DNA from: Phytohalomonas tamaricis
GTDB taxonomy: Bacteria > Pseudomonadota > Gammaproteobacteria > Pseudomonadales > Halomonadaceae
NCBI RefSeq assembly: GCF_003012345.1
Contig: NZ_PVRV01000024.1
Coordinates: 124,001-188,000, forward strand
Length of the DNA stretch: 64,000 nt
Reading direction: 5' to 3'
Of the stretch, positions 47,264-56,350 are shown piece by piece. Both the position numbers and the translations under genes were made by a program. The notes beneath the pieces are model-generated. The model did no database searches, was not told the DNA's origin, and was given only the letters and a program-made list of their open reading frames with translations. The stretch's first letter is position 1. Each line of letters starts with the position of its first letter.

Positions 47264-49345
47264 TCAAGCGTTAACTGGCTGAGCAGTAGAGTTAGTGTCT
47301 GGTCCATCGAAAACGCCAGTCTGCCGCTCAAGTGTCAGCTCGATACGTACCGTAATACCCTCAATAATATCGATCAATTCATCATCTAACTGGCCCGCTC
47401 CACGCAGATATTTCAACAGATGCTCACTGGCTAATCTGAAAGCGTCATCATGCTCGCCCCATGCGCTCTTTTGATAACCATCTGCCAGTTCAGTCTGCCA
47501 GCGGCGTAGTAATGCGAGCATCCGAGGCGACTCATCGCTGCCTCTGATATGACGCTGCACACGCAGTGAGACGTGCCCCAGGTTTAGCCCCGTCAGCCCC
47601 GCCTCAAGCAAATGGTTCGGAGTATCCGGCGACGTGCTGTCAGCCCGAGATAAGCGCAATAAACGATCGGTCATTCGCCCGTTGAACCACTCAACCGCAC
47701 CATCGTTATAGCGATCCCTTAATTCTTTCAGATCATCGGCAACTCCGGCGATCATGCGCCGCCGCATGACGGCTCTACCCGGGCCTTCAAATAATAGAAA
47801 GAATGTTCTGACCAACAATAATGCGATAAGCACACTCACCACACGATTAAAAAAACTGCTGGCATCAAATGTCATGACATTACTTGGCATTGTCAGCACG
47901 ATATAGACGACGCAAAAGCCCAAACTATAAAGTCGCGTGGCCATACTAGGCACACCAAGCAAGGCAACGAAGAGAGGCGCACCAAACACCATGATCAGCA
48001 TCTCGAACGAGCCAGTAACAGGTGCCAGCAATGCGTAGCCAAATACCATCGAGGCAACAATGCCCAGCAAAGCGCCCTTCAATACCGACTTAATCAACAT
48101 GGCCGGCGCTGGAAACACCGCGAACATCATGCTGAAAATGACCGGCAGGATCATGGCAACAACCATTGTGCTTGCGCCCGTCGCGATCCAGATAAGAGAT
48201 GCCGTCGCAAACACCATCCCGGAACGCGCACCGGTAAATATTCCTTGTAAATAGTCACGATGCACAGAAAGGCGAACCGCTTTTAGCCGCCTCCGTTCGA
48301 CATTGGCAATCGCCTGTTTGGCCTCAAGGATGATAATCGCACGCGCCAAAAGCTCGGAGATACCTTGGGCAGCACGACGCTGCAACGGTGTATCGAGGTT
48401 CAACGTTTCCTGCGGCTTTTGAAAATGATAGCGCTGGCGTACCAGCATCGCTTTCGCGGCATCGATCGACTCAGCCTGTCGAGCAGCGCTAAAGGTCTTG
48501 CGAATATCCTCCAAGGCAGCGAGAAAGGTGGGGTTCAAAAGCTCGGGATATTCACGAATAAAACGACCGTAGACTTGCATATCCGCCAGCAACGTCAATG
48601 TCCGCTGTGCCAACAAGTAAGCCGCTCGGGCACGCCCCGGGCCACTGGGCCCTTCATAAATCGCAGCGCTACTATCATTGTTTAGCGTAAGCGTTGCTTG
48701 CAATGTCTCGACAATAGTTTGATGCAAGGTCGCTTTATCAACAGCTCGGTCGAATTGCAGTTCAATACAATGAAAGGCTTTATCGACCACATTATTGGCG
48801 TGGCCGATAATTAATGTCCTGACACGAGAGGGCCAGATCAACATGCTGACAACCGTAGCGCAGGTCGCGCCAAGCACTATCTCACTCATGCGGGCAACCG
48901 CAATATCAAATACTCCTTGACTACTGTTATTGCTCAACAAGGTAATGCCCACAACCAGAATGGCCGTGACCGCTGTCATTGCAAAGCCATAGGTAAGGTT
49001 GAAATTACGTGTCAGCGAAGCACAAGTCGCATTGAGTGATACCCAGAATGTCAGGCACATTATTGCCAGCCCAGGGGACTGGAAGAAGAACGACATGATC
49101 GTGACACCCACGCAACCGCCAATCAGTGTCCCGCCAATTTGGCAGAGCGCCTTTTCGATTACCATGCCACTTTCAGGGCGAAGCTGTAGAAACACAGCAG
49201 AAATCAAGGCCCAATAAGGACGATCGAGATTGGCGTACATCGCCAGATAAAGTGAAATAGCCATCGATAAAAACCCTTTGATCGCATACTGCACGGCGGG
49301 CGTCGATGGCGTCAGATAGACACTGAGCTTGGGACCAAGCGTCAT
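47264..49345 (-). CDS. FUSC-family efflux protein (AaeB-like)
   Basis: Inner-membrane protein of 693 residues with the two-halved FUSC layout: a block of about six helices near the N-terminus (to about 180), a cytoplasmic stretch, a second helical block (about 370-510) and a C-terminal cytoplasmic domain. AaeB, its best-known relative, exports aromatic carboxylic acids. It forms an operon with the HlyD adaptor and the DUF1656 protein, matching aaeX-aaeA-aaeB. The substrate here is unknown. Confidence 0.9.
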   Translation of the reverse strand: MTLGPKLSVYLTPSTPAVQYAIKGFLSMAISLYLAMYANLDRPYWALISAVFLQLRPESGMVIEKALCQIGGTLIGGCVGVTIMSFFFQSPGLAIMCLTFWVSLNATCASLTRNFNLTYGFAMTAVTAILVVGITLLSNNSSQGVFDIAVARMSEIVLGATCATVVSMLIWPSRVRTLIIGHANNVVDKAFHCIELQFDRAVDKATLHQTIVETLQATLTLNNDSSAAIYEGPSGPGRARAAYLLAQRTLTLLADMQVYGRFIREYPELLNPTFLAALEDIRKTFSAARQAESIDAAKAMLVRQRYHFQKPQETLNLDTPLQRRAAQGISELLARAIIILEAKQAIANVERRRLKAVRLSVHRDYLQGIFTGARSGMVFATASLIWIATGASTMVVAMILPVIFSMMFAVFPAPAMLIKSVLKGALLGIVASMVFGYALLAPVTGSFEMLIMVFGAPLFVALLGVPSMATRLYSLGFCVVYIVLTMPSNVMTFDASSFFNRVVSVLIALLLVRTFFLLFEGPGRAVMRRRMIAGVADDLKELRDRYNDGAVEWFNGRMTDRLLRLSRADSTSPDTPNHLLEAGLTGLNLGHVSLRVQRHIRGSDESPRMLALLRRWQTELADGYQKSAWGEHDDAFRLASEHLLKYLRGAGQLDDELIDIIEGITVRIELTLERQTGVFDGPDTNSTAQPVNA

Positions 49346-49372
49346 GATAAGCTTCTTATCGCAGCGCGGATA

Positions 49373-50323
49373 TCAATGGACATTATTCGCCGGCAGGGCA
49401 TCCGACTCGTCCCGCCCTATTCCGTTAGGCGCATCGCCTGCGGGCAAGACGTTCGAATCGTCTCGGTCCTTCGCCTGAACTCTGACAGTAGCCGTCATTC
49501 CCGCACTGAGATAAACGTCGTCAGGCACCTTGTCCAAGGCGATATCCACAGGAATGCGTTGTGCCAATCGCACCCATGTAAAGGTTGGCTGAACTTGGGG
49601 CAGCAATTGATTGTCAGGCGACGTATTGGCATTTGAAATGCCGCGACCAATATTGGTCACATGCCCTTCAAGCCTTTTCTTACCACTCATCAACCAGACA
49701 TCCACCTTGTCACCGATATCGATGGCAGGAATCTTGGTTTCCTCGAAATAGCCAGTGACATAGAAAGAGCCCGCCTGAACGAGTGACATGGCCGCATTGC
49801 CACGACTGACGTAATTGCCCTGACGTAGCTGCAGATTAATGATCGAACCATCTGCGGGCGCTCTGACCTCACTGCGCTCCAGATCGATGCGTGCGCTCTC
49901 AAGCTGAGCCTCGGCCTGCTGATAGTTTGCCTTGGCGATCTCGGCGTTGATGCGAGCTGTCGCCAGATCCTCCGCACTTATCGCGTTGGCAGGCAAGCTC
50001 TTGCGCCGTTGGTACTCCTGCAGGTTTTGCTTCCAAGTGTACTTGCGGCTTAGTGCCGTAGCCTCGGCCTGCGCGTAGGCTGCCTTGAAGCGCGCATCAT
50101 TGATGCCAAACAACAAATCGCCTTTCTGGACCGTATCGTTGTCATGTACGGCCAGTTCGGAAACCCAGCCGGACACATCGGGCGCAATAGTGGTGATATC
50201 AGCGCGGACACGACCATCCCGGGTCCAGGGCGTATACATATAATAATTCCAAAGCCAGATACCCGCAGCGACTGCAATCGCAACCATCACCAAGGTAATC
50301 AGAAGTCTCGTTGTTGTACGCAT
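49373..50323 (-). CDS. HlyD-family membrane-fusion protein (AaeA-like)
   Basis: Periplasmic adaptor of 316 residues. It has a single N-terminal membrane anchor (about 8-28) followed by NYYMYTPWTRDGRV-like sequence typical of the AaeA/EmrA branch. A lipoyl half, a short alpha-hairpin (about 90-155), the second lipoyl half and a beta-barrel follow. The C-terminal 40 residues are hydrophilic. It sits between the DUF1656 gene (11 bases) and the FUSC gene (27 bases), as expected for a shared export system. Confidence 0.9.
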   Translation of the reverse strand: MRTTTRLLITLVMVAIAVAAGIWLWNYYMYTPWTRDGRVRADITTIAPDVSGWVSELAVHDNDTVQKGDLLFGINDARFKAAYAQAEATALSRKYTWKQNLQEYQRRKSLPANAISAEDLATARINAEIAKANYQQAEAQLESARIDLERSEVRAPADGSIINLQLRQGNYVSRGNAAMSLVQAGSFYVTGYFEETKIPAIDIGDKVDVWLMSGKKRLEGHVTNIGRGISNANTSPDNQLLPQVQPTFTWVRLAQRIPVDIALDKVPDDVYLSAGMTATVRVQAKDRDDSNVLPAGDAPNGIGRDESDALPANNVH

Positions 50324-50334
50324 CCAGGATTCGC

Positions 50335-50544
50335 TTATTCCATTATTTTCATCAAGAAGACCACCAACGCCAGTATGCAGACGAACAGCGCGACATCGAA
50401 CCAGGCCTCCTGCCAGATTAGCCGTCCTACAGGCGTCTTATACAAAAGCGTACGCACAATAGCCGCAAGCACAAAGCTAATAAGCGCGCAGAGCAGCAAC
50501 GGGCTGAAATAAACGCCTCCCCATGCTAGTTCACGTAGGGGCAT
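50335..50544 (-). CDS. DUF1656 membrane protein (AaeX-like)
   Basis: A 69-residue protein with two predicted membrane helices (about 12-33 and 47-66). The start PLRELAWGGVYFSP fits DUF1656, whose members lie at the head of FUSC/HlyD operons. The role in assembly or transport is unknown. GGAAAGG precedes the ATG. Unlike E. coli, no divergent LysR regulator (AaeR) is next to it; a porin gene on the same strand lies upstream. Confidence 0.85.
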   Translation of the reverse strand: MPLRELAWGGVYFSPLLLCALISFVLAAIVRTLLYKTPVGRLIWQEAWFDVALFVCILALVVFLMKIME

Positions 50545-50724
50545 TGATTACCTTTCCTTTCTTAAGAGTGGCATTCCCATCAAGAGAGCCTATCCCGTAC
50601 AAAACAAGCATGAGACTCGTTAGCAACATTATTGTTCAATTTATAATAGTACGCTCTGTTGCGCTGATGGTCTGACAGGATCAAATAGTAGGAAACACAA
50701 CGAAAACTACAATGCCTAAAAAGA

Positions 50725-50749
50725 AAAAAGCCGGCGCGAGGCCGGCTTT
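50725..50749 (-). terminator. Terminator of the porin gene
   Basis: AAAGCCGGC (50727-50735) pairs with GCCGGCTTT (50741-50749). On the minus strand a T-run follows. It is 32 bases past the porin stop. Confidence 0.88.
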
Positions 50750-50781
50750 CTATCGATCAGTTAGATCGTATTGAGGGCAAC

Positions 50782-51972
50782 TTAGAAGCTGTAAGCTGCA
50801 CCAAAGGCTACGCCGTCACCGATGTGGTCTTCACGGTCATAAGTAGCCGCTTCGATGTAAGTGTACATCTGGCTGCTCAGGTTGTAGGTCGCGCCGAGGA
50901 TGAATTCATTATAAGACTCATCATTCGTATCAGCAGCATTGTAGTGACGCGGATCGATAGTCGCTACAGCATTACTTTCAGCATCAACATAGACGTAGGA
51001 ACCGTAGAGGTCGCCCATGCCGTAATTCCAACGTGCGCCCAAGCCATAACGATCAACGTCGGCATCACTGTTCCAGTCGGCATCCAGACGGTTCCAGTTT
51101 ACAGAAACGCGCAGAGTATCAGAGAGCTCATAAGCGGCATTCACGCCGTAGAGGGAACCATAATCGCGATCACCGCCGGTCGCGATAAAATTATCACCAA
51201 CGGTTGTGCCCGGCTCGAACTGGAAGTTCTTGAGATTATCGTAAACCGCTGCAAGCGTGAGAGCGCCAGTAGTGTAGCGCAGGCCACCGAACAAGGAAGC
51301 ACTGTTGTTATCGTCGACATAGAAGCGACCAGCACGAGACGCAGTAAGGTCATTGTCAACCGGTGAGCCACTGACTTCAGAATCGGCATCGCCCTTATAT
51401 TGGGTACCAACGACGAATTGGAAGCCGCCCAAGATCGGGGAAGTATAGGCGATTTTATCACCTTCGTACTCGCTACCAGCAATATCCGCAGCGGCATCGG
51501 TGTTATCGAAGTATTCATTGTTAGAAATCGGATCGGCAATCCAATCATCAAACAGTGAGTCCCAAGAACCTACGCGCAGATCACCGAAATTACCGGTCAG
51601 CCCCATATATGACTGGTCGCCTCTGGACAGGCCTGAGCCGCCCGAGTTGCCGGCATCGTAAGACTGGTAATAGCCCTTTTGCTCGTCGGCGTTGAATTCG
51701 AATTCAGCGCGGAAATAGCCGGTCAGGTTGGGGCTGATAGTATGTTCGCCCTTAACGCCAAGAGTCGATCCGTTGTCGAACAGATCACTTTGGCTTTCAT
51801 GCGAATTATCCGCATCATTTTCGTAAGCTTCAATGCTACGAATTGAAAGCTGAATGTTACCGTAAAGGTCGAGTTTGGAACCGTCTTGGTTGTAGACGGT
51901 AGCTGCTTGTGCACCAGTGGCAACGATACCCAGCGCACCAGCAATCGCAGTCGCTAAAAGCGTCTTTTTCAT
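50782..51972 (-). CDS. General outer-membrane porin
   Basis: Trimeric beta-barrel porin of the Gram-negative type. The 396-residue precursor has a clear signal peptide (cleavage near GAQA, residue 23), the N-terminal strand start YNQDGSKLDLYGNIQLS, alternating amphipathic strands and the C-terminal Phe after AYS required for barrel assembly. The protein is acidic and rich in Asp/Asn, as is common in salt-adapted bacteria. A strong AAGGAC site precedes the ATG. It is a single gene with a long leader (see 51973-52231). Confidence 0.92.
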   Translation of the reverse strand: MKKTLLATAIAGALGIVATGAQAATVYNQDGSKLDLYGNIQLSIRSIEAYENDADNSHESQSDLFDNGSTLGVKGEHTISPNLTGYFRAEFEFNADEQKGYYQSYDAGNSGGSGLSRGDQSYMGLTGNFGDLRVGSWDSLFDDWIADPISNNEYFDNTDAAADIAGSEYEGDKIAYTSPILGGFQFVVGTQYKGDADSEVSGSPVDNDLTASRAGRFYVDDNNSASLFGGLRYTTGALTLAAVYDNLKNFQFEPGTTVGDNFIATGGDRDYGSLYGVNAAYELSDTLRVSVNWNRLDADWNSDADVDRYGLGARWNYGMGDLYGSYVYVDAESNAVATIDPRHYNAADTNDESYNEFILGATYNLSSQMYTYIEAATYDREDHIGDGVAFGAAYSF

Positions 51973-52231
51973 CGTGATAGTCCTTAACTAGCTTACTGTT
52001 CGATTGTCTGCCGAAGCAGATGGCTTTCCGCTTATCCGCGGCTTAACCTCGTTATTGTTCATTGCTCGCCCGGCTACCTTATACTGGCCTCAAGCGGAAC
52101 GCAATAAGAAAAAACACCGTTTTTAATCTCTTTCTATGGGTTATCAGCCTGTCGATATAAGACCGTTTTAAATGACTAAAAAATCATGACAACAAGATGA
52201 CAACTTGTTGAAATTTAAAGTTGAATACAAA
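51973..52231 (-). promoter_or_regulatory. Long porin upstream region with UUCG hairpin
   Basis: Between the porin ATG and the terminator of the next gene there are about 260 bp. On the minus strand TCTGC-TTCG-GCAGA (52007-52020) is a 5-bp stem closed by a stable UUCG tetraloop. A second stem CCGC/GCGG lies further upstream. TATAAG near 52079-52084 could be a -10, but its -35 spacing is short. Such leaders are common targets of Hfq-dependent small RNAs; that is inference. Confidence 0.4.
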
Positions 52232-52258
52232 AAAAGACGCTTATTAAAAGCGTCTTTT
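52232..52258 (-). terminator. Terminator of the ProQ-domain gene
   Basis: AAAAGACGCTT (52232-52242) pairs with AAGCGTCTTTT (52248-52258) around a 5-base loop. On the minus strand a run of seven T follows. It is 66 bases past the stop. Confidence 0.88.
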
Positions 52259-52324
52259 GATGTTTACAAAAACTTGTTATTTCCATTCCATACGCATTTT
52301 AAACTTTAGTCGTAGATACAGAGT

Positions 52325-53125
52325 TCAATGACCGTGCTTGGATGTAAGCGCCGACAATTTATCAGCCATACGCTGTGAAGCCTTTTGTGCTTCACGCTCG
52401 CGCTGACGCTCTTGTAGTATGCTCAACTGTTCACGGGCATGCTGAGCATCCTGCTCGGTAACAGCTTCTGTGTTCTGGCCATCGAGGTCTACTCGCAAGG
52501 CACCGGCTCGCACCGATTTCAAGTAGCGCGGCAAATTGACGTAACCTGCCAATGCCCTTTTGATAAGCTTATCGGGCCACTGCTCGCGCCTGGCAAGCTG
52601 CTCGTGAATGCCGATCTGAAGCGGGCGCGTATGCCCTTTGAAGAAGGTTTTGGGATAACGTCGATACCATTGTTTCAACAATGCCTGCGGTGACGGCGCG
52701 CTCCCCTCTTGTAGTGACGGCTCTGGTGCTGATTCAGTGCCTGTGTGCAAGGAAGTATCAGGTGATCGATTATTGGAACTCACTTCTATATCATCGCTAT
52801 TCAGTGCTCTCGCCTCGTTGCTATCGCTGCTAACCACATCGATTTCATCATCTTGCTGACGGCTGTTATTACTTTTTGCATCTTCGCTATCAAGATTATC
52901 GTGTTTACTCTCTGTCTCGACGGGCAATTCCTTTTCATCCACTGGCAGCGTTTGCGTTTGACCATAGCGTCCAGCAAGAGGCTCAAACGCCTCAAGACGC
53001 GCCTTCAACGCGCGGTTTTCCGCTTCAAGAGCACGCATCTGCAAGCGAGTCTCTTCGAGCTGCGCCCAGGCCCGCTCGGCTTGTTGCTCCAATGCACCAA
53101 TCAGCGTATCGAGACGATCTGTCAC
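52325..53125 (-). CDS. ProQ/FinO-domain RNA-binding protein with N-terminal coiled coil
   Basis: A 266-residue protein with an unusual order. An N-terminal amphipathic coiled-coil-like helix (about 1-48, heptad-like ALEQQAERAWAQLEETR) is followed by a Ser/Asp/Asn/Glu-rich disordered linker (about 60-145) and a C-terminal ProQ/FinO domain (about 148-235, with KQWYRRYPKTFFKGHTRPLQ and the ALAGYVNLPRYLKSV segments). A charged helical tail ends the protein. E. coli ProQ has the FinO fold at the N-terminus. The FinO fold predicts binding of structured RNAs. It may share transcription with folA upstream (105-bp gap). Confidence 0.83.
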   Translation of the reverse strand: MTDRLDTLIGALEQQAERAWAQLEETRLQMRALEAENRALKARLEAFEPLAGRYGQTQTLPVDEKELPVETESKHDNLDSEDAKSNNSRQQDDEIDVVSSDSNEARALNSDDIEVSSNNRSPDTSLHTGTESAPEPSLQEGSAPSPQALLKQWYRRYPKTFFKGHTRPLQIGIHEQLARREQWPDKLIKRALAGYVNLPRYLKSVRAGALRVDLDGQNTEAVTEQDAQHAREQLSILQERQREREAQKASQRMADKLSALTSKHGH

Positions 53126-53230
53126 CGCGCCTCTCCCTTTGGATTTATAGGAAAGTCGTCAATATGTGCCAGGCCAATAGTACTGTAAACCATCTTGCGC
53201 GCTCCCTTCCCTGATACGCTCAAATGTGGA

Positions 53231-53746
53231 TCACACCCGCTCGTAGCAAACAAAATCGTAAGCCGGCCCATGCTCGGAGGGTTTTCCCGCCGTACGTTCG
53301 GTTTCTCTCCAGACGTCATGATCGAACTCGGGAAAGAACACATCCCCTTCCACCGTGATATCGACTTCTGTTAGATATAGCCGGGATGCATAATCAAACG
53401 CCTGAGCATAGATCTGACCGCCGCCCATGACCATGATCTCCTCGCTGGCCTCGATCATCGCATGTTGATCGGCCAATTCGAAGGCACTTTCCAGATCGTG
53501 GCATACCCTTACACCATCATGCCCAAAGCCTTGATCACGCGTCACGACAATATTCAAACGATTGGGCAGCGGTTTACCAATGGAATCGAAGGTTGTTCTT
53601 CCCATGATCAATGGCTTGCCCTGCGTCATCGTCTTGAAGAATTTCAAGTCTTCTGGCAGATACCAAGGCAGCTTATTGCCCACGCCGATGACACGATTTT
53701 TCGACATGGCCGCAATCATTGCGACGGGTACGACAAGTTCATTCAT
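53231..53746 (-). CDS. folA: Dihydrofolate reductase
   Basis: Reduces dihydrofolate to tetrahydrofolate with NADPH and is the trimethoprim target. The 171-residue chromosomal-type enzyme shows [19 protein letters not shown] with the conserved Trp and acidic residue, [17 protein letters not shown] for NADPH binding and the GGGQIY motif. The ATG at 53746 overlaps the thyA stop (ATGA), so thyA and folA are translationally linked. They form the usual thymidylate cycle pair. Confidence 0.97.
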   Translation of the reverse strand: MNELVVPVAMIAAMSKNRVIGVGNKLPWYLPEDLKFFKTMTQGKPLIMGRTTFDSIGKPLPNRLNIVVTRDQGFGHDGVRVCHDLESAFELADQHAMIEASEEIMVMGGGQIYAQAFDYASRLYLTEVDITVEGDVFFPEFDHDVWRETERTAGKPSEHGPAYDFVCYERV

Positions 53747-54537
53747 ACGGCTACCGGCGCTTTAATGGGGGGATGGGGATCATAATCAACGATTTCGATA
53801 TCCTCGAAGCGGAAATCGAATACGCGCTTCACTTCCGGGTTGAGCACCAAGCGAGGCTTAGCGCGCGGCTCCCGCGAAAGCTGCAATTCCGTCTGTTCAA
53901 GATGGTTGAGATACAGGTGCGCGTCGCCGAGCGTATGCACGAACTCCCCCGGTGCCAGACCACACTCTTGCGCCACCATATGCACCAGCAATGCATAACT
54001 GGCAATGTTGAACGGCACACCAAGGAAAATATCCGCACTGCGTTGATAAAGCTGGCAAGACAATCGACCATCGGCGACATAGAACTGGAACAGCGCATGA
54101 CAGGGCGGTAGCGCCATTTCATCAACTAGGGCCGGATTCCAGGCCGACACAATCAAACGACGTGAATCGGGATTGCGCTTGATCTGCTCAATCACATTAG
54201 ATATCTGGTCGACATGCCCACCCTCCGGACGTGGCCAGCTGCGCCACTGATAGCCGTAGACAGGGCCGAGGTCCCCTTGTTCATCTGCCCACTCATCCCA
54301 GATCGAGACACCGTTCTCTTTCAAGTAGGCAATATTGGTCTCACCTTTCAAGAACCACAGAAGCTCATGAATGATAGAGCGCAAATGTAATTTTTTGGTA
54401 GTAACGAGGGGAAACCCTTCGGCCAGATCAAACCGCATCTGATGGCCAAACACGCTGAGAGTACCAGTGCCGGTACGGTCGTCTTTACGAGTGCCGGTCT
54501 CAAGGACACGGCGCATTAAGTCGAGATAAGGCTGCAT
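53743..54537 (-). CDS. thyA: Thymidylate synthase
   Basis: Makes dTMP from dUMP with methylene-tetrahydrofolate. At 264 residues it has the same length as E. coli ThyA, with the catalytic C146 in [10 protein letters not shown], and the other dUMP-contacting segments DRTGTGT and [10 protein letters not shown]. It lies eight bases after lgt and overlaps folA by four bases, giving an lgt-thyA-folA operon as in many gammaproteobacteria. Confidence 0.98.
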   Translation of the reverse strand: MQPYLDLMRRVLETGTRKDDRTGTGTLSVFGHQMRFDLAEGFPLVTTKKLHLRSIIHELLWFLKGETNIAYLKENGVSIWDEWADEQGDLGPVYGYQWRSWPRPEGGHVDQISNVIEQIKRNPDSRRLIVSAWNPALVDEMALPPCHALFQFYVADGRLSCQLYQRSADIFLGVPFNIASYALLVHMVAQECGLAPGEFVHTLGDAHLYLNHLEQTELQLSREPRAKPRLVLNPEVKRVFDFRFEDIEIVDYDPHPPIKAPVAV

Positions 54538-54545
54538 AAACTAGA

Positions 54546-55364
54546 TTATTGGGCGCTTTGCGCATTGGATGGTGCCGCGACTGGACTATCGACATGTTGT
54601 CGACGCGACCAGCCAATGAGAACGACACCTATAAGGATCATTGGCAAGCTCAACAGCTGCCCCATAGTCAACCAGTCAAAGGCAATGAAGCCCAGCTGCG
54701 GATCAGGACGACGCACGAATTCGACCGAGAAACGAAAGATGCCGTAGAGCACCAGAAAGAGCCCGGAGATCATGCCACGTCGCCGGGGCTTACGCGAAAC
54801 CCACCACAGCACAATGAACAGTACCACGCCTTCAAGCAGAAACTCATAAATTGCCGAAGGATGACGCGGCTCGGGGCCGTATTTTGGATAATCCATCGCC
54901 CAAGGTAAATTAGAAACGCGACCGGGCAATTCCTGGTTGATGAAGTTACCCAGCCGTCCGGCGCCCAGCCCAATCGGCACCAGCGGTGCGACGAAATCAG
55001 TCAGTTGCAAGAAGGCCAGCTTGTGTTTACGGGCAAAGAGCAGCGCTGCAATCAGCACGCCGATCAGGCCACCGTGGAAACTCATGCCGCCTTCCCAGAC
55101 GCGAAATATCCATAGCGGATCACGCGCAAATTCGGCCCAGCCGTAGAAGAGCGCATAGCCGAGCCGCCCGCCGAGCACCACGCCAAGTGCACCGTAGAAG
55201 ATCATGTCACCGACCTGGTCCTTGTCCAGACCAAGACGTTCGGCACGTAAGCGCGCAAGCGCCCAGGCGCCAACGAAGCCGATCACGTACATCAATCCGT
55301 ACCAATGAATCTGGATCGGGCCAATGGACACCAACACGGGATCAAAGTGGGGGTAACGCAGCAT
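54546..55364 (-). CDS. lgt: Phosphatidylglycerol:prolipoprotein diacylglyceryl transferase
   Basis: First enzyme of lipoprotein maturation, moving diacylglycerol from phosphatidylglycerol to the lipobox Cys. The 272-residue protein has seven predicted membrane helices, the HGGLIG motif near 103 and the Lgt signature [16 protein letters not shown] near 137-152 containing the essential Arg. It is first in lgt-thyA-folA. The lipoprotein at 46826 is one potential substrate. Confidence 0.97.
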   Translation of the reverse strand: MLRYPHFDPVLVSIGPIQIHWYGLMYVIGFVGAWALARLRAERLGLDKDQVGDMIFYGALGVVLGGRLGYALFYGWAEFARDPLWIFRVWEGGMSFHGGLIGVLIAALLFARKHKLAFLQLTDFVAPLVPIGLGAGRLGNFINQELPGRVSNLPWAMDYPKYGPEPRHPSAIYEFLLEGVVLFIVLWWVSRKPRRRGMISGLFLVLYGIFRFSVEFVRRPDPQLGFIAFDWLTMGQLLSLPMILIGVVLIGWSRRQHVDSPVAAPSNAQSAQ

Positions 55365-55429
55365 GCAAAGTCCTTAACTGAACCAAACTTTCTAAACTAA
55401 TGAACGTTGGGAAACGATGGCTATCGAGA

Positions 55430-56218
55430 TTATTCCAGTAAAAATTTCAGCGCGACGATGATCATCAGGCCAGCAAAGGTTCGCTTCAACCAGATATCAG
55501 GCAACGCATGCGCCACTCGGGCACCCACCCTGGCCAGCGGCACACTCATCAGTACGATACCAAGAAAAGCCGGCCAGTAAATGTACCCGGTCGACCATTG
55601 AGGCAAATCACTGCTGTTCCAGCCGACCGCTATTGCTGTTAACGCACTGATAACGGCGATAGGAATACCGCACGCCGAAGACGTGCCTACCGCCTGCTTC
55701 ATTTCAACGCCACGCCACTCGAGAAACGGCACGGTCAGCGTGCCACCACCTATCCCGAACAATGCTGACAGCGTTCCGATTACGCCTCCAGCCGCTAGCA
55801 TCGGCCCACGCCCAGGCAGTTGCTGCTGTTGGCGTGGCCTGGGATTGAATACCATTTTTACCGCGACCAGCAGAAAGAATATCCCGAGCAAAATCGACAT
55901 TACGGCTCCGGACAGCAGACCGCCAATGAACACCCCTAACACTGCACCGCATACGAGACCCGGCAGCAATAACTTCCAGCAGTCCAGACGTACACTGCCT
56001 CGGATATAATGTGCCCGCGCCGAGGATAATGATGTGATCGTGATAGTCGCCAGTGAGGTGCCGATGGCCAAATGAATCGCCACATTATCGGCGACGCCCT
56101 GCAAACCAAAGGCGATAACGAGCAGTGGAACAATAACAACACCGCCGCCAAGACCAAACAGCCCAGCGATAAAGCCTGCCAGCGCACCAATCAACAGGTA
56201 CAGCCCGAGTGCCAACAC
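55430..56218 (-). CDS. TauE/SafE-family membrane permease
   Basis: Inner-membrane protein of about 262 residues with eight hydrophobic segments in two repeats. Gly-rich FGLGGG (near 20) and FGIGGG (near 160) are the TauE/SafE repeats linked to export of sulfite, sulfonates or related anions; substrate unknown. The frame opens with ATG at 56236, but AAGGAGG lies inside that opening, five bases before GTG 56218, so I choose the GTG. It is 65 bp before lgt and possibly co-transcribed. Confidence 0.85.
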   Translation of the reverse strand: MLALGLYLLIGALAGFIAGLFGLGGGVVIVPLLVIAFGLQGVADNVAIHLAIGTSLATITITSLSSARAHYIRGSVRLDCWKLLLPGLVCGAVLGVFIGGLLSGAVMSILLGIFFLLVAVKMVFNPRPRQQQQLPGRGPMLAAGGVIGTLSALFGIGGGTLTVPFLEWRGVEMKQAVGTSSACGIPIAVISALTAIAVGWNSSDLPQWSTGYIYWPAFLGIVLMSVPLARVGARVAHALPDIWLKRTFAGLMIIVALKFLLE

Positions 56219-56350
56219 TGCCGCCTCCTTGCCCATCGCAGCGAAGCGTTAAAGTGTACGCCCCCCGCTGCTTAGTGTCTTGCCCAGATAGTAGGCAAGC
56301 ATGTAAAACAGCGTTCAGTCGTCATGAGATAAACAGCAATGAAAGGCAGC

